Shown here: positions 15,900 through 23,769 of the stretch, piece by piece
Position numbering within the stretch: the first letter of the stretch is position 1
Layout: each line of letters opens with the position of its first letter
DNA from: Pararhizobium sp.
GTDB lineage: Bacteria > Pseudomonadota > Alphaproteobacteria > Rhizobiales > Rhizobiaceae
Reading direction: 5' to 3'
NCBI GenBank assembly: GCA_017794825.1
Contig: CP051237.1
Location: forward strand, 4,792,501 to 4,856,500
Length of the DNA stretch: 64,000 bases
Translations under genes and position numbers: made by a program
The notes under the pieces: model-generated
The model's database searches: none
What the model was told of the DNA's origin: nothing
The model's input: only the letters and a program-made list of their open reading frames with translations

Positions 15900-17381
15900 T
15901 TAACCGGAAATGTAGGCCGCTGCGCTTTCGCCAGCGAGTTTGCCGAAGACCGATCCGGACATAAGCCCGGTTCCGCCAGGGTAGTTTTCGTAAAACAGCC
16001 CGCCAACCAGTTCGCCAGCGGCGTACAGGCCTGGAATCGATTGATCCGTCATGTCTTGTACTTCCCCCTTCGTGTTGATCTGCAGGCCGCCGAAGGTGAA
16101 GGTGATGCCTGTCGTACACACATAGGCCTCGTAGGGCGGCTGGTTGATCGGAAGAGCCCAGTTGGATTTGGGTGGTTCGATCCCCTTCGTCGCTACACCG
16201 TCGAGGACCGATGGATTGTAGTCTCCGCCGTGGCAGGCGTCATTGTACTCCTGCACTGTTTTGGCGAGTTTGACCGGATCGAGCTCGAGTTGTTCCGCCA
16301 GCCCCTCGATCGTGTCGGCCGTGGCCTTGGTGACTTCCCTGATCCTGTATTCGTCGCGCAGGCGATGGATCGTCTGCTGGTCGAAGATCTGGATCGCGGT
16401 CCGGTTGGGTTGCGCCATGATTTCGCGGCCGTATTTCGCATAGGTGAGATTCCTGTAATCCGCGCCTTCGTCGACAAAGCGTTCGCAATCCGTATTGACC
16501 ATGATGCCGAGTGGGTAGGAGTGCTTCTGGAAGTTGTCGAGAACCCACCTGTCACCATAGGGCGGCGCGGAAATATCCCACTCGCACGCATGACAGGACG
16601 ACCAGTTGCCGTAGGGTTTCGCGCCGATATCCAGCGCCATCTTGATGCCTTCGCCCATATTGTGTCGTGTGCCGCGAACCCGGCACAGGTCCCAGCCGAC
16701 GCCGAGATACCGCACACGCCATTCCGGATTGGACTCGAATCCGCCACAGGCCAGGATCACGGCTTTGGCCGTGATTTCTCCGTAGCCAGCCCTGGTTCTC
16801 ACCTTGACGCCGGTGACGGTCCGATCGTCGGACTGGACCAGTCCGATGGCGGCGGCGCCATAGCGAATCTCAATGCCCAGCTTTTCGCAACGCGCGATTT
16901 CAGCCTCGACCAGGCCGGCGCCGCCGCCAACGGCCTCGATATTCACTCCACCGTAGAAATGATGTTTTCCATCGACGAGGTAGCTCTGCCGTCCGAACAT
17001 GGGTACGAATCGAATAGAGTGGCCGCGAAGCCAACCCATGGTCATACGCGACCGGTCAACCAGCAACTGTGCAAGTTCTTCGTCGCACTGATGTCGCGTC
17101 ACCTCCCGCATCTGGTCCATGAAGAACTCCCGGCTGTGCGGGGGCAGGATGATCAGGTCGCGCTCGGTGTCGGACAGGTCGGTCAGGATGTCTTCGACGA
17201 CGTCGTCGAGACCCTCATGGGCGAAACGAAATCCGCCGGCGGTGAAATAGGAATTTCCGCCGCGCTCGTCTTCCGGCGCCCGTTCCAGCACCAGGGTTTT
17301 GGCGCCGTTCTCCCGCGCCGACAGCGCTGCACAAAGCGCCGCGTTTCCCGCACCCACCACAATGACGTCGTATTCGCTCAC
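15900..17381 (-). CDS. FAD-dependent dehydrogenase, tricarballylate dehydrogenase (TcuA)/fumarate reductase-like
   Basis: This 493-residue flavoprotein has the FAD motif V-I-V-V-G-A-G-N-A-A-L-C-A-A-L at the N-terminus, and near the end G-G-L-Q-I-N-T-K-G-E-V, I-P-G-L-Y-A-A-G-E and P-G-G-T-G-L-M-S-G. N-A-A-L-C with E-R-G-G-N-S-type follow-up resembles TcuA, which desaturates tricarballylate to cis-aconitate. The GTG at 17381 is chosen because GAGGGAG precedes it by 8 nt; the frame upstream has no homology. It probably introduces or removes a double bond in a di- or tricarboxylate that PrpF can then shift. Confidence 0.86.
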   Translation of the reverse strand: MSEYDVIVVGAGNAALCAALSARENGAKTLVLERAPEDERGGNSYFTAGGFRFAHEGLDDVVEDILTDLSDTERDLIILPPHSREFFMDQMREVTRHQCDEELAQLLVDRSRMTMGWLRGHSIRFVPMFGRQSYLVDGKHHFYGGVNIEAVGGGAGLVEAEIARCEKLGIEIRYGAAAIGLVQSDDRTVTGVKVRTRAGYGEITAKAVILACGGFESNPEWRVRYLGVGWDLCRVRGTRHNMGEGIKMALDIGAKPYGNWSSCHACEWDISAPPYGDRWVLDNFQKHSYPLGIMVNTDCERFVDEGADYRNLTYAKYGREIMAQPNRTAIQIFDQQTIHRLRDEYRIREVTKATADTIEGLAEQLELDPVKLAKTVQEYNDACHGGDYNPSVLDGVATKGIEPPKSNWALPINQPPYEAYVCTTGITFTFGGLQINTKGEVQDMTDQSIPGLYAAGELVGGLFYENYPGGTGLMSGSVFGKLAGESAAAYISG

Positions 17382-17442
17382 GTTTCTGACTCCCTCAATC
17401 GCGGTCGCAATGTCTGCGACCAAAACTTGGGTTTTCGTAGAG

Positions 17443-17458
17443 TGTAGACAGTTGACAG
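17443..17458. promoter_or_regulatory. Candidate GntR operator (second motif) between flavoprotein and aldehyde dehydrogenase
   Basis: TGTAGACAGTTGACAG lies in the 170-bp divergent region and matches TGTAGACAATAGACAG upstream of the GntR gene (22478-22493) in 14 of 16 positions. It contains the TGTNNACA core seen in many FadR-type sites. A TTGACAGTCAA palindrome overlaps its right side (17452-17462). Confidence 0.55.
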
Positions 17459-17551
17459 TCAAGTGCCGACAAGGCATGTGAAAGAACGAGATATGCTGTC
17501 GAGGGCAAAAGTAGTGACCGGCAGCCATCGTGGATCGAGGAGGAGAAACAG

Positions 17552-19024
17552 GTGGAACGCTACAAATTCTATATCGGCGGAGACTGGATCGGGCCGGCTG
17601 AGGATGGTCACTTCGATGCAGTGAATCCGTTTACCGGAAAGGTTTGGGCGCAACTTGGTGAAGCCAGCCCGGCGGATGTGGATGCAGCTGTTGAGGCTGC
17701 GGCCCGGGCGCAGCCCGGATGGGCCGGAACCAACGGCGCCACGCGCGCCCTTATCCTCAACCGCGTTGCGGATGTCATTGTCGACCATGCCGAGAGGATG
17801 GCGGTGATCGAATCCACCGACAACGGAAAGGTTATCCGCGAGACGAAATCGCAGATGCTGTTTGCTGCCAGGCTTTTTCGCTTCTATGCAGGATATGCCG
17901 ACAAACTCTACGGCAGTACGATACCGCTCGACTCGTCAACGATCTTCGACTACACGACGCGCGAACCCTATGGCGTCGTCGCACTGATCACGGCATGGAA
18001 CTCTCCGATCACGCTATTATGCAACAAGCTGCCTGCGGCCCTCGCAGCCGGCAATACGGTGGTGGTGAAACCGTCGGAACATGCCTCCGTTTCGACACTT
18101 GAGTTCTGCAAGTTGCTGGCCGAAGGCGGATTGCCGCCGGGCGTTGTGAATGTAGTGACCGGCGGCGGCGAAACCGGGGCTGCGCTGGTTCGCCATGCTG
18201 ATATCGCCAAGGTCAGCTTTACCGGGTCCCCGGCAGTAGGCCGCAAGATCGCTGCTATGGCCGGCGAGATGCTGAAACCGGTGACGCTGGAGCTCGGCGG
18301 CAAGTCTCCGAATATCGTTTTCGATGACGCGGATCCGGAAGCCGCCACAATCGGCGCCCTTGCCGGTATCTTCGGCGCTACCGGCCAGACCTGCGTTGCC
18401 GGGTCGCGACTGCTGGTCCAGCGCGGTCTTTATGACGAGATCACTCAGCGTCTGGCCGACCGCGCCCGCGCAATACGCCTTGGCGATCCACTTGATCCCG
18501 CGTCTGAAATGGGCACGGTCGCCAACCGACCGCAATTCGATAGGATCATGCAGTCGATCGACAGTGCGACACAGGACGGCGCGAGGCTGGTCGCAGGCGG
18601 AAATCGTGCGAAGGGCGATCATCTGGGCGAAGGGCTCTTCGTCGAACCGACAATTTTCGCTGATGTCCGCAACGACATGGCCGTGGCGCAGAACGAGATT
18701 TTTGGTCCGGTTCTGGCGATTTTGCCATTCGAAACCGAAGAGGAAGCGGTCGATATCGCGAACGACATCCCCTTCGGTCTCGCTTCCGGGCTGTGGACCC
18801 GCGACATCTCGCGGGCAATGCGGCTGGTGCCGCAGATGAAATCGGGCGTGGTCTGGGTGAACACCTACCGCATGGTCGCAGCACAGGCGCCATTCGGCGG
18901 GACCAAGGAAAGCGGCTTCGGGCGCGAACGCGGAGAAGTCGGAATCATGGAATTTACCGTGACGAAAAACGTGATGATCGACTATTCGAGCGAAGCGCGA
19001 GATCCATTCGCCATCAAGAACTGA
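17552..19024 (+). CDS. NAD(P)-dependent aldehyde dehydrogenase
   Basis: This 490-residue enzyme is of typical ALDH-superfamily length, with general base Glu in V-T-L-E-L-G-G-K (E247) and catalytic Cys in A-T-G-Q-T-C-V-A-G-S (C281). T-G-S-P-A-V-G-R is the cofactor loop and P-F-G-G-T-K-E-S-G-F the C-terminal motif. It starts with GTG at 17552 behind a strong AGGAGG. It oxidises an aldehyde or semialdehyde to the acid; the substrate is unknown. It leads a three-gene plus-strand run with an epimerase-like SDR and an MmgE/PrpD protein, controlled from the divergent promoter region with the second operator motif. Confidence 0.93.
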   Translation: MERYKFYIGGDWIGPAEDGHFDAVNPFTGKVWAQLGEASPADVDAAVEAAARAQPGWAGTNGATRALILNRVADVIVDHAERMAVIESTDNGKVIRETKSQMLFAARLFRFYAGYADKLYGSTIPLDSSTIFDYTTREPYGVVALITAWNSPITLLCNKLPAALAAGNTVVVKPSEHASVSTLEFCKLLAEGGLPPGVVNVVTGGGETGAALVRHADIAKVSFTGSPAVGRKIAAMAGEMLKPVTLELGGKSPNIVFDDADPEAATIGALAGIFGATGQTCVAGSRLLVQRGLYDEITQRLADRARAIRLGDPLDPASEMGTVANRPQFDRIMQSIDSATQDGARLVAGGNRAKGDHLGEGLFVEPTIFADVRNDMAVAQNEIFGPVLAILPFETEEEAVDIANDIPFGLASGLWTRDISRAMRLVPQMKSGVVWVNTYRMVAAQAPFGGTKESGFGRERGEVGIMEFTVTKNVMIDYSSEARDPFAIKN

Positions 19025-19056
19025 CACGCCGGCGCCGGCAACCAGGAGGACAAGAC

Positions 19057-20037
19057 ATGCAGATCAAGGATGGAACATTCATGGTAACCGGAGGCATCAG
19101 CCTCATCGGGTCGCATGTGACGGAACAATTGCTGGAAAACGGTGCGAAAACCGTGATCCTGTTCGACAACTATTCACTCGGCAGCACCGAGATGATCGAA
19201 CATATCCTCAAGGAAGAACGGGTCAGGTTGGTCAGGGGAGACATCACCCGTGTCGGCGAACTCTACAACGCGCTTGAAGGAGTCGACGGTATTTTCGCGA
19301 TTGCAGGTTTTCTGACCCTGCCGTTCAGCGCCAATCCTGAACTGGGTATCACGGTCAACGCGCTGGGGCATGTCAACGTGCTCGAAGCCGCGCGATATCG
19401 TGGGGTCAGCAAGGTGATATTCTCGTCTTCCGTTGCGACCTATGGCGATCCCGAGCCTGGATCGATCGACGAAACAAGACCCTTTCGTTTCAATACAATG
19501 ACGCCGCCGGGCGTCCTTTACGGATCGACGAAGATCATCGGTGAACAATTGGGGAAACTTTATTCCGAACGCTATGGCGTGCAGTCCGTTTCACTTCGCT
19601 ACGCGACCGTCTACGGAGAAAGGCAGCACTACCGCGGGGTCAATGCGCTCTATATCATCGATACCTACGACAAGCTGATGGCCGGAGAGCGCCCCAGGAT
19701 TCCGGGCGACGGATCGGAAGTGCACGATTACATCCACGTGGCCGACGTAGCTCGCGCCAATCTGATGGCGATGGAAAGCAATGTCACAGCGGAAGCGTTC
19801 AATGTGGCGACGGGAACCGCCACGAACCTCAATCGCCTGTACGAGATCATCGCCGAAATCGTCGGGACTGATCTCGAGCCGGAATATGGCGACAGGGAGG
19901 GAGCGGTGCGCGTCACGACGTCGAGCCAACTGGATTTCTCCATCGAGAAAATAGGCAGGATGATCGGCTGGACGCCACAGGTCTCCATTGAGGAGGGTAT
20001 CGCGCGGCTGATCAAATGGCGGCAGGGACAGGCTTGA
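19057..20037 (+). CDS. NAD-dependent epimerase/dehydratase (extended SDR)
   Basis: This 326-residue extended SDR has nucleotide motif V-T-G-G-I-S-L-I-G-S-H (the usual GGAGFIGS with I-S-L), D-N-Y-S-L-G for the ribose end, S-S-S-V-A-T-Y-G and the catalytic Y-G-S-T-K. This is the UDP-glucose-4-epimerase-like branch. AGGAGGA precedes the ATG at 19057. In a carboxylic-acid catabolic block it may act on a non-sugar substrate, as some members oxidise or dehydrate small molecules. The function remains open. Confidence 0.88.
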   Translation: MQIKDGTFMVTGGISLIGSHVTEQLLENGAKTVILFDNYSLGSTEMIEHILKEERVRLVRGDITRVGELYNALEGVDGIFAIAGFLTLPFSANPELGITVNALGHVNVLEAARYRGVSKVIFSSSVATYGDPEPGSIDETRPFRFNTMTPPGVLYGSTKIIGEQLGKLYSERYGVQSVSLRYATVYGERQHYRGVNALYIIDTYDKLMAGERPRIPGDGSEVHDYIHVADVARANLMAMESNVTAEAFNVATGTATNLNRLYEIIAEIVGTDLEPEYGDREGAVRVTTSSQLDFSIEKIGRMIGWTPQVSIEEGIARLIKWRQGQA

Positions 20038-20041
20038 GGTT

Positions 20042-21433
20042 ATGAATATGCAAAGCGCTCCAGCCGGTCCGTCTCACGCTCTTGCCGATTTCGCCGAGCG
20101 GATACGGTTTGAGCACATACCGGAAGACGTTCTGGAGCGCGCCCGAATCCATATTCTGGATGGCCTGGGACTTGCGCTCGCTTCCACCACGTTCCCTTTC
20201 GCGGCTCCGTTGCTTGCCGCGGTCGAGGAACTGGGCGGCGGAGGCGGATGCACTGTTGCGGGACAAGATTTCAGCGCGACGCCCCGTGATGCGGCGATGG
20301 CCAATGGCGTCCTGATCCACGGGCTCGATTACGATGACACGCATCTCCTGGCGATCGTGCATCCGACGGCGGCCGTCCTGCCGGCCGTGCTGGCGGTGGC
20401 GGAGCATCGCGGAAGGGGTGGCAAGGAAGCGCTGGCCGCTTTTTGTACGGGGATGGAGGTCTGCATTCGCCTCGGTGCGGCGGTCAAGGGCGGCTTCCAC
20501 CATACCGGCTTCCACGCGACTGGAGTGTTGGCGCATTTCAGCTCGGCTCTGGCCGCCGGTCAATTGATGAACGCTACGGCCGCAGACCATATCAATGCCT
20601 TTGGAATCGCTGCAAGCACGGCGTCGGGCGTACAGGTGTTTCTGGAGGAGGGTGCGTGGACGAAGCGCCTGCATCCGGGATGGGCTGCGGCCGCAGGGAT
20701 TACCGCGGCTACCCTGGCGAACCACGGATTTGTTGGCCCGACACGCGCCCTCGAGGGACGGTTCGGGCTTTTCGATACGCATTTGCACAAACATGCCAAG
20801 GACGTCGATTTCAGCTTTCTGACCGAGGGTCTGGGACAGACCTGGATGATGGCCGACACCGCGCTGAAACCGTACCCGGTCTGTCATTTCATCCATGGGG
20901 CTGCCGATGCAGCGCTGGATCTCCATCCGCAAATTGCGGGAGGAGAGATCGATTTTGTCGAAATCCTGCTGCCGCGGGACACGCTCAAGATCGTTGCGGA
21001 ACCGATCGACCACAAACGCAACGCCCGCAACGAGTATGAAGCAAAATTCAGCGCGCCTTTCGTGGTGGCGTCTACATTACTCAAGGGCCGCTTCGGCCTG
21101 CCCGATTTGACGGACGAGGCGATATCCGACAGCGACGTGCAGGCGCTTGCCAAGCGATGCAGCTGCCATGCTGATCCGAAGTCGCTGTTTCCGGAATATT
21201 TTTCAGGGGGTGTCCGGGTGATGATGGCGGATGGCCGAACACTGGAAACCCATGTTCCGGTCAACAGCGGTGCGGGCGACAAGAAGATGACCCTTGAGCA
21301 GACGACGGACAAGTTTCTTCAGAATGTTAGCCTAGCGACTTCAGAAGAGCGCGCCATGGCGGTCCGGAAAGCAGTCATCGACATGGCGGATCAACCGGTT
21401 TCGCACCTCATGACCACGCTGCGCGGGGTTTAG
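20042..21433 (+). CDS. MmgE/PrpD family protein (methylcitrate dehydratase/cis-aconitate decarboxylase-like)
   Basis: This 463-residue protein has N-terminal D-G-L-G-L-A-L-A and the family motifs H-G-L-D-Y-D-D-T-H and H-P-T-A-A-V-L-P (about 95-115), then K-P-Y-P-V-C-H-F-I-H-G-A in the C-terminal half. Relatives dehydrate 2-methylcitrate or decarboxylate cis-aconitate to itaconate. The start is 4 bp after the epimerase stop. The stop codon TAG coincides with the first three bases of the inverted-repeat element at 21431, so the natural C-terminus may have been altered by that insertion. It probably handles a tri- or dicarboxylate with the lyases upstream. Confidence 0.9.
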   Translation: MNMQSAPAGPSHALADFAERIRFEHIPEDVLERARIHILDGLGLALASTTFPFAAPLLAAVEELGGGGGCTVAGQDFSATPRDAAMANGVLIHGLDYDDTHLLAIVHPTAAVLPAVLAVAEHRGRGGKEALAAFCTGMEVCIRLGAAVKGGFHHTGFHATGVLAHFSSALAAGQLMNATAADHINAFGIAASTASGVQVFLEEGAWTKRLHPGWAAAAGITAATLANHGFVGPTRALEGRFGLFDTHLHKHAKDVDFSFLTEGLGQTWMMADTALKPYPVCHFIHGAADAALDLHPQIAGGEIDFVEILLPRDTLKIVAEPIDHKRNARNEYEAKFSAPFVVASTLLKGRFGLPDLTDEAISDSDVQALAKRCSCHADPKSLFPEYFSGGVRVMMADGRTLETHVPVNSGAGDKKMTLEQTTDKFLQNVSLATSEERAMAVRKAVIDMADQPVSHLMTTLRGV

Positions 21434-21731
21434 AGCCATTCTTGTTTAGATGGAACCATTTGATGGAGGGAAATCGGCTCACTCGGCTAGGCGCGCCGCG
21501 CAGTTCGATGTGGTGCATCGGGCAAGCGGCGCAACGACGCTGATGGGCCGATTTCCCCCACCTCGAAACGGAACATCGCGTTGAAACGTCGTGCAAACAG
21601 GCCGTGCGATTTTGCCCGCTGACTGCGTTGACCCGTGTTCGTGGTGGGATAGCACCACGTCACACGGTTCGCCTTGTCAGCAACCAAAATCGCTACGGTC
21701 AAATGATTCCCTCTAAGCAAGAATGGCTCTA
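21431..21731. mobile_element. MITE-like element, 301 bp, with 33-bp terminal inverted repeats
   Basis: The left end reads TAGAGCCATTCTTG and continues to 21463. The reverse complement of the right end (21699-21731) matches it in 30 of 33 positions, with the outer 14 bases identical. If TA at both borders is a target duplication, the element proper is 21433-21729 beginning GAGCCATTC. No transposase can be recognised inside; the longest internal frame (77 codons, minus strand) matches nothing I know. It fills the whole space between the convergent MmgE/PrpD and GntR genes. It is most likely a non-autonomous derivative of an IS. Confidence 0.75.
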
Positions 21732-21738
21732 GACCAAC

Positions 21739-22422
21739 CTAGCCGTCGACGGCTTCCTTAACGGCCTGTTCCATGGCCAGTTGCGCGTGGACCCGGGCGT
21801 TCCGGATGTGCGTGCGCATCGCCGCCTCGGCCTTGTCCGGGTTTCCGCTTGCGAGCGCATCAAGGATCGCATGGTGCTCTTCGAGGGCTTTGGCCGCGCG
21901 GCCGCTCATCGTGGACGACTTGTAGCGGTACAGTCGCAGCAGATCGTAGAGATCACCCGAAATCATCGAGATCAGATACTCGTTCCGCGACACCTTGGCG
22001 ATGCGGAAATGGAAATCGAAATCGCCGCTCTGCTGATAGTATCCTTCGCCGGAAACGATCTCCCTATGGCCAGCATGGTCCTTTAGCATCGCGCGCAGTT
22101 GCGCCAACTCCTCCGGCGAAATCCGCTCGGCGGCGAGACGGCAGGCCATTCCTTCCAGCGCCTCGCGCACGTTGAGCAGTTCGGTCAGGCGACCGGGTGA
22201 CAACTCGACGACACTGACCCCGATATTGGCTTTTCTTTCAAGAAGCCGTCGTCCTTCGAGCCGTCGGATGGCTTCGCGAAGGGGGCCTCGACTTATTCCG
22301 TATTCGGCAGCCAGAACCTGTTCACGAAGTCTTTCGCCGGGCGCCAGATCTCCGCCGATAATGGCAGCTTCTAATTGTTCTGTTACTGCGTCGACGAGGG
22401 ATTTCGCTTCGATCTTAACCAT
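21739..22422 (-). CDS. GntR-family regulator, FCD domain
   Basis: This 227-residue protein has an N-terminal winged helix with recognition region I-S-R-G-P-L-R-E-A-I-R-R-L-E-G-R (about 40-55). The FCD domain has ligand positions D-F-H-F-R-I-A, E-H-H-A-I-L and M-R-T-H-I-R-N. The ATG at 22422 follows GAGGATGGGG; the longer frame upstream is non-homologous. A copy of the second operator motif lies 56 bp upstream, consistent with autoregulation and control of the flavoprotein, aldehyde dehydrogenase and lyase units. It ends 7 bp from the MITE-like element. Confidence 0.9.
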   Translation of the reverse strand: MVKIEAKSLVDAVTEQLEAAIIGGDLAPGERLREQVLAAEYGISRGPLREAIRRLEGRRLLERKANIGVSVVELSPGRLTELLNVREALEGMACRLAAERISPEELAQLRAMLKDHAGHREIVSGEGYYQQSGDFDFHFRIAKVSRNEYLISMISGDLYDLLRLYRYKSSTMSGRAAKALEEHHAILDALASGNPDKAEAAMRTHIRNARVHAQLAMEQAVKEAVDG

Positions 22423-22477
22423 GGATACCCCATCCTCGATGAAATGAGAGACCCGTCTTGGGAAACGGGATGTTGAA

Positions 22478-22493
22478 TGTAGACAATAGACAG
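22478..22493. promoter_or_regulatory. Candidate GntR autoregulatory operator (second motif)
   Basis: TGTAGACAATAGACAG lies 56 bp upstream of the GntR start and matches the site at 17443 in 14 of 16 positions. Confidence 0.55.
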
Positions 22494-22552
22494 CGGTAAG
22501 GTTGGGATCAAGCAAAAGCCATTTTCGAACTGCATGAATGACGGAGACGATC

Positions 22553-22582
22553 TGGCGGAAAGGGGAGGGAGTCGAACCCACC
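22553..22582 (-). pseudogene. 3'-terminal fragment of a tRNA gene (tRNA-Sec-like), putative att site
   Basis: Read on the minus strand, about 28-30 nt match the end of a tRNA: a T-loop TTCGACT flanked by GGG/CCC, then an 8-nt acceptor strand CCCTTTCC, discriminator G and CCA. Eight acceptor bases after a 5-bp T-stem is the bacterial tRNA-Sec pattern; tRNA-Ser is the second choice. The matching 5' strand GGAAAGGG and the rest of the cloverleaf are absent upstream, and one T-stem pair is mismatched. Short 3' tRNA copies are typical scars of integrase-mediated island insertion. Confidence 0.55.
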
Positions 22583-22711
22583 AGATACGTCTAAGAGCAT
22601 CGGACGTTCACGTTGACGCGTGTATTGGGCCATAAGTAGAAAAGTGGTGTTAAGTGACATTGGTCTTTACACTTTGAAAACTGAACGAAATGAGTCACAT
22701 AACACATCTAT

Positions 22712-22733
22712 CGGCAATGTCAGTCCGTCCAAT
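22712..22733 (-). repeat. Inverted copy of a 22-bp dusA segment (DWTDRHCR codons)
   Basis: On the minus strand this matches dusA positions 22805-22826 in 20 of 22 bases. The copy would read D-W-T-D-stop-H-C-R. The two copies are inverted and separated by 71 bp, so the dusA leader could also fold back on its own coding start. The 5' end of dusA is a known attachment site for integrative elements, so this is probably a recombination footprint. Confidence 0.6.
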
Positions 22734-22761
22734 CGTTCGGTGCTTTTGAAAATGTGTATAA

Positions 22762-23751
22762 ATGATTGAAAAATATATGAGATTCTCCATCGCCCCCATG
22801 ATGGATTGGACGGACAGGCATTGCCGCTTTTTGCACCGGCAGTTGACGCGGCATACGCTTCTCTACACCGAGATGGTGACCGCCGACGCCGTGATCCACG
22901 GAGATCGCGAGCGACTGATCGGCTATGACCCGGCCGAACATCCGGTTGCCCTTCAGCTTGGCGGTTCGGAGCCTTCAAGGATGGCTGACGCAGCGCGCAT
23001 CGCCGCCGACATGGGCTACGATGAAATCAACATGAATGTCGGCTGCCCGTCCGACAGGGTGCAATCCGGTCGTTTCGGGGCCTGCCTGATGCAGGAGCCC
23101 GACCTTGTGGCGGAATGCGTTGCGGCAATGAAGCAGGCGGTCTCTGTTCCCGTAACCGTGAAATGCCGCCTCGGCGTGGATGATCAGGACATCGAAACCG
23201 CTCTCGACACGATAGCCGACGCCACGTTCGCAGCCGGCAGCGACGCGCTGTGGGCGCATGCGCGCAAGGCCTGGCTCGAAGGGCTGAGCCCGAAGGAAAA
23301 TCGGGATATCCCGCCGCTTGATTACGACCGTGTGTTTCGGCTGAAGCAGCGATTGCCAAATCGATTCATAGGCATCAACGGCGGAATTCAGGATTTGAAT
23401 CAGGCATTGGAGTTGTCGGCGCATACCGACGGCGTCATGCTTGGCCGGGCCGCCTATCACAACGCAGGCTTGCTGGTTGACGTCGATCGGCGGTTTTACG
23501 GCGACGCCTCTTCACCCGTCGACTGGACGAGGGTCCGTGACGCCATGATGGACCATGCGGCGCGGCACATTGCCGGCGGCGGGCGGCTGGTTCACATTAC
23601 CCGGCACATGGTGGGGCTTTTCCACGGCATGCCGGGCGCAAAGCGCTATCGTCAGATCCTGTCGATAAACGGGCCCGCCGCTGATGCAGGTCCGGAGGTT
23701 ATCGCCGAGGCTTTCGGCGCTATCCGCTTCGGTGAACGACTGGTCGCCTGA
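22762..23751 (+). CDS. dusA: tRNA-dihydrouridine synthase DusA
   Basis: This 329-residue FMN enzyme reduces uridines 20/20a in the D-loop of tRNA. Motifs: S-I-A-P-M-M-D-W-T-D-R-H-C-R (9-22), N-M-N-V-G-C-P-S-D-R-V-Q (90-101), catalytic Cys in R-F-G-A-C-L-M (C108), H-A-R-K-A-W-L-E-G-L-S-P-K-E-N and I-N-G-G-I. The start at 22762 lacks a clear Shine-Dalgarno; ATG at 22777 would also keep the conserved core. The leader is AT-rich and contains an inverted copy of its own codons 15-22. The extreme N-terminus may have been supplied by an inserted element, as happens at dusA integration sites. Confidence 0.95.
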   Translation: MIEKYMRFSIAPMMDWTDRHCRFLHRQLTRHTLLYTEMVTADAVIHGDRERLIGYDPAEHPVALQLGGSEPSRMADAARIAADMGYDEINMNVGCPSDRVQSGRFGACLMQEPDLVAECVAAMKQAVSVPVTVKCRLGVDDQDIETALDTIADATFAAGSDALWAHARKAWLEGLSPKENRDIPPLDYDRVFRLKQRLPNRFIGINGGIQDLNQALELSAHTDGVMLGRAAYHNAGLLVDVDRRFYGDASSPVDWTRVRDAMMDHAARHIAGGGRLVHITRHMVGLFHGMPGAKRYRQILSINGPAADAGPEVIAEAFGAIRFGERLVA

Positions 23752-23769
23752 GCCTCTCTGTTTCCGAGA

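Larger units (their letters stand above)
22423..22761. other. 339-bp gene-free junction region
   Basis: No credible gene lies here. It holds a GntR-type operator (22478-22493), a 3'-terminal tRNA fragment (22553-22582), an AT-rich stretch, and an inverted copy of a dusA coding segment (22712-22733). The mixture looks like a recombination junction between the catabolic block and dusA. Confidence 0.7.

Noticed and set aside
15420..17447. 675-codon plus-strand frame
   Set aside because: Antisense to the flavoprotein gene, which carries clear FAD motifs; the plus-strand product is low-complexity and His/Asp/Arg-rich.
21487..21720. 77-codon frame inside the MITE-like element as a transposase
   Set aside because: No DDE-type or other transposase motif, low complexity, and the length is far below any transposase.
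22667..22978. 103-codon minus-strand frame over the start of dusA
   Set aside because: Antisense to dusA and its leader, no homology; it only reflects the inverted dusA segment.
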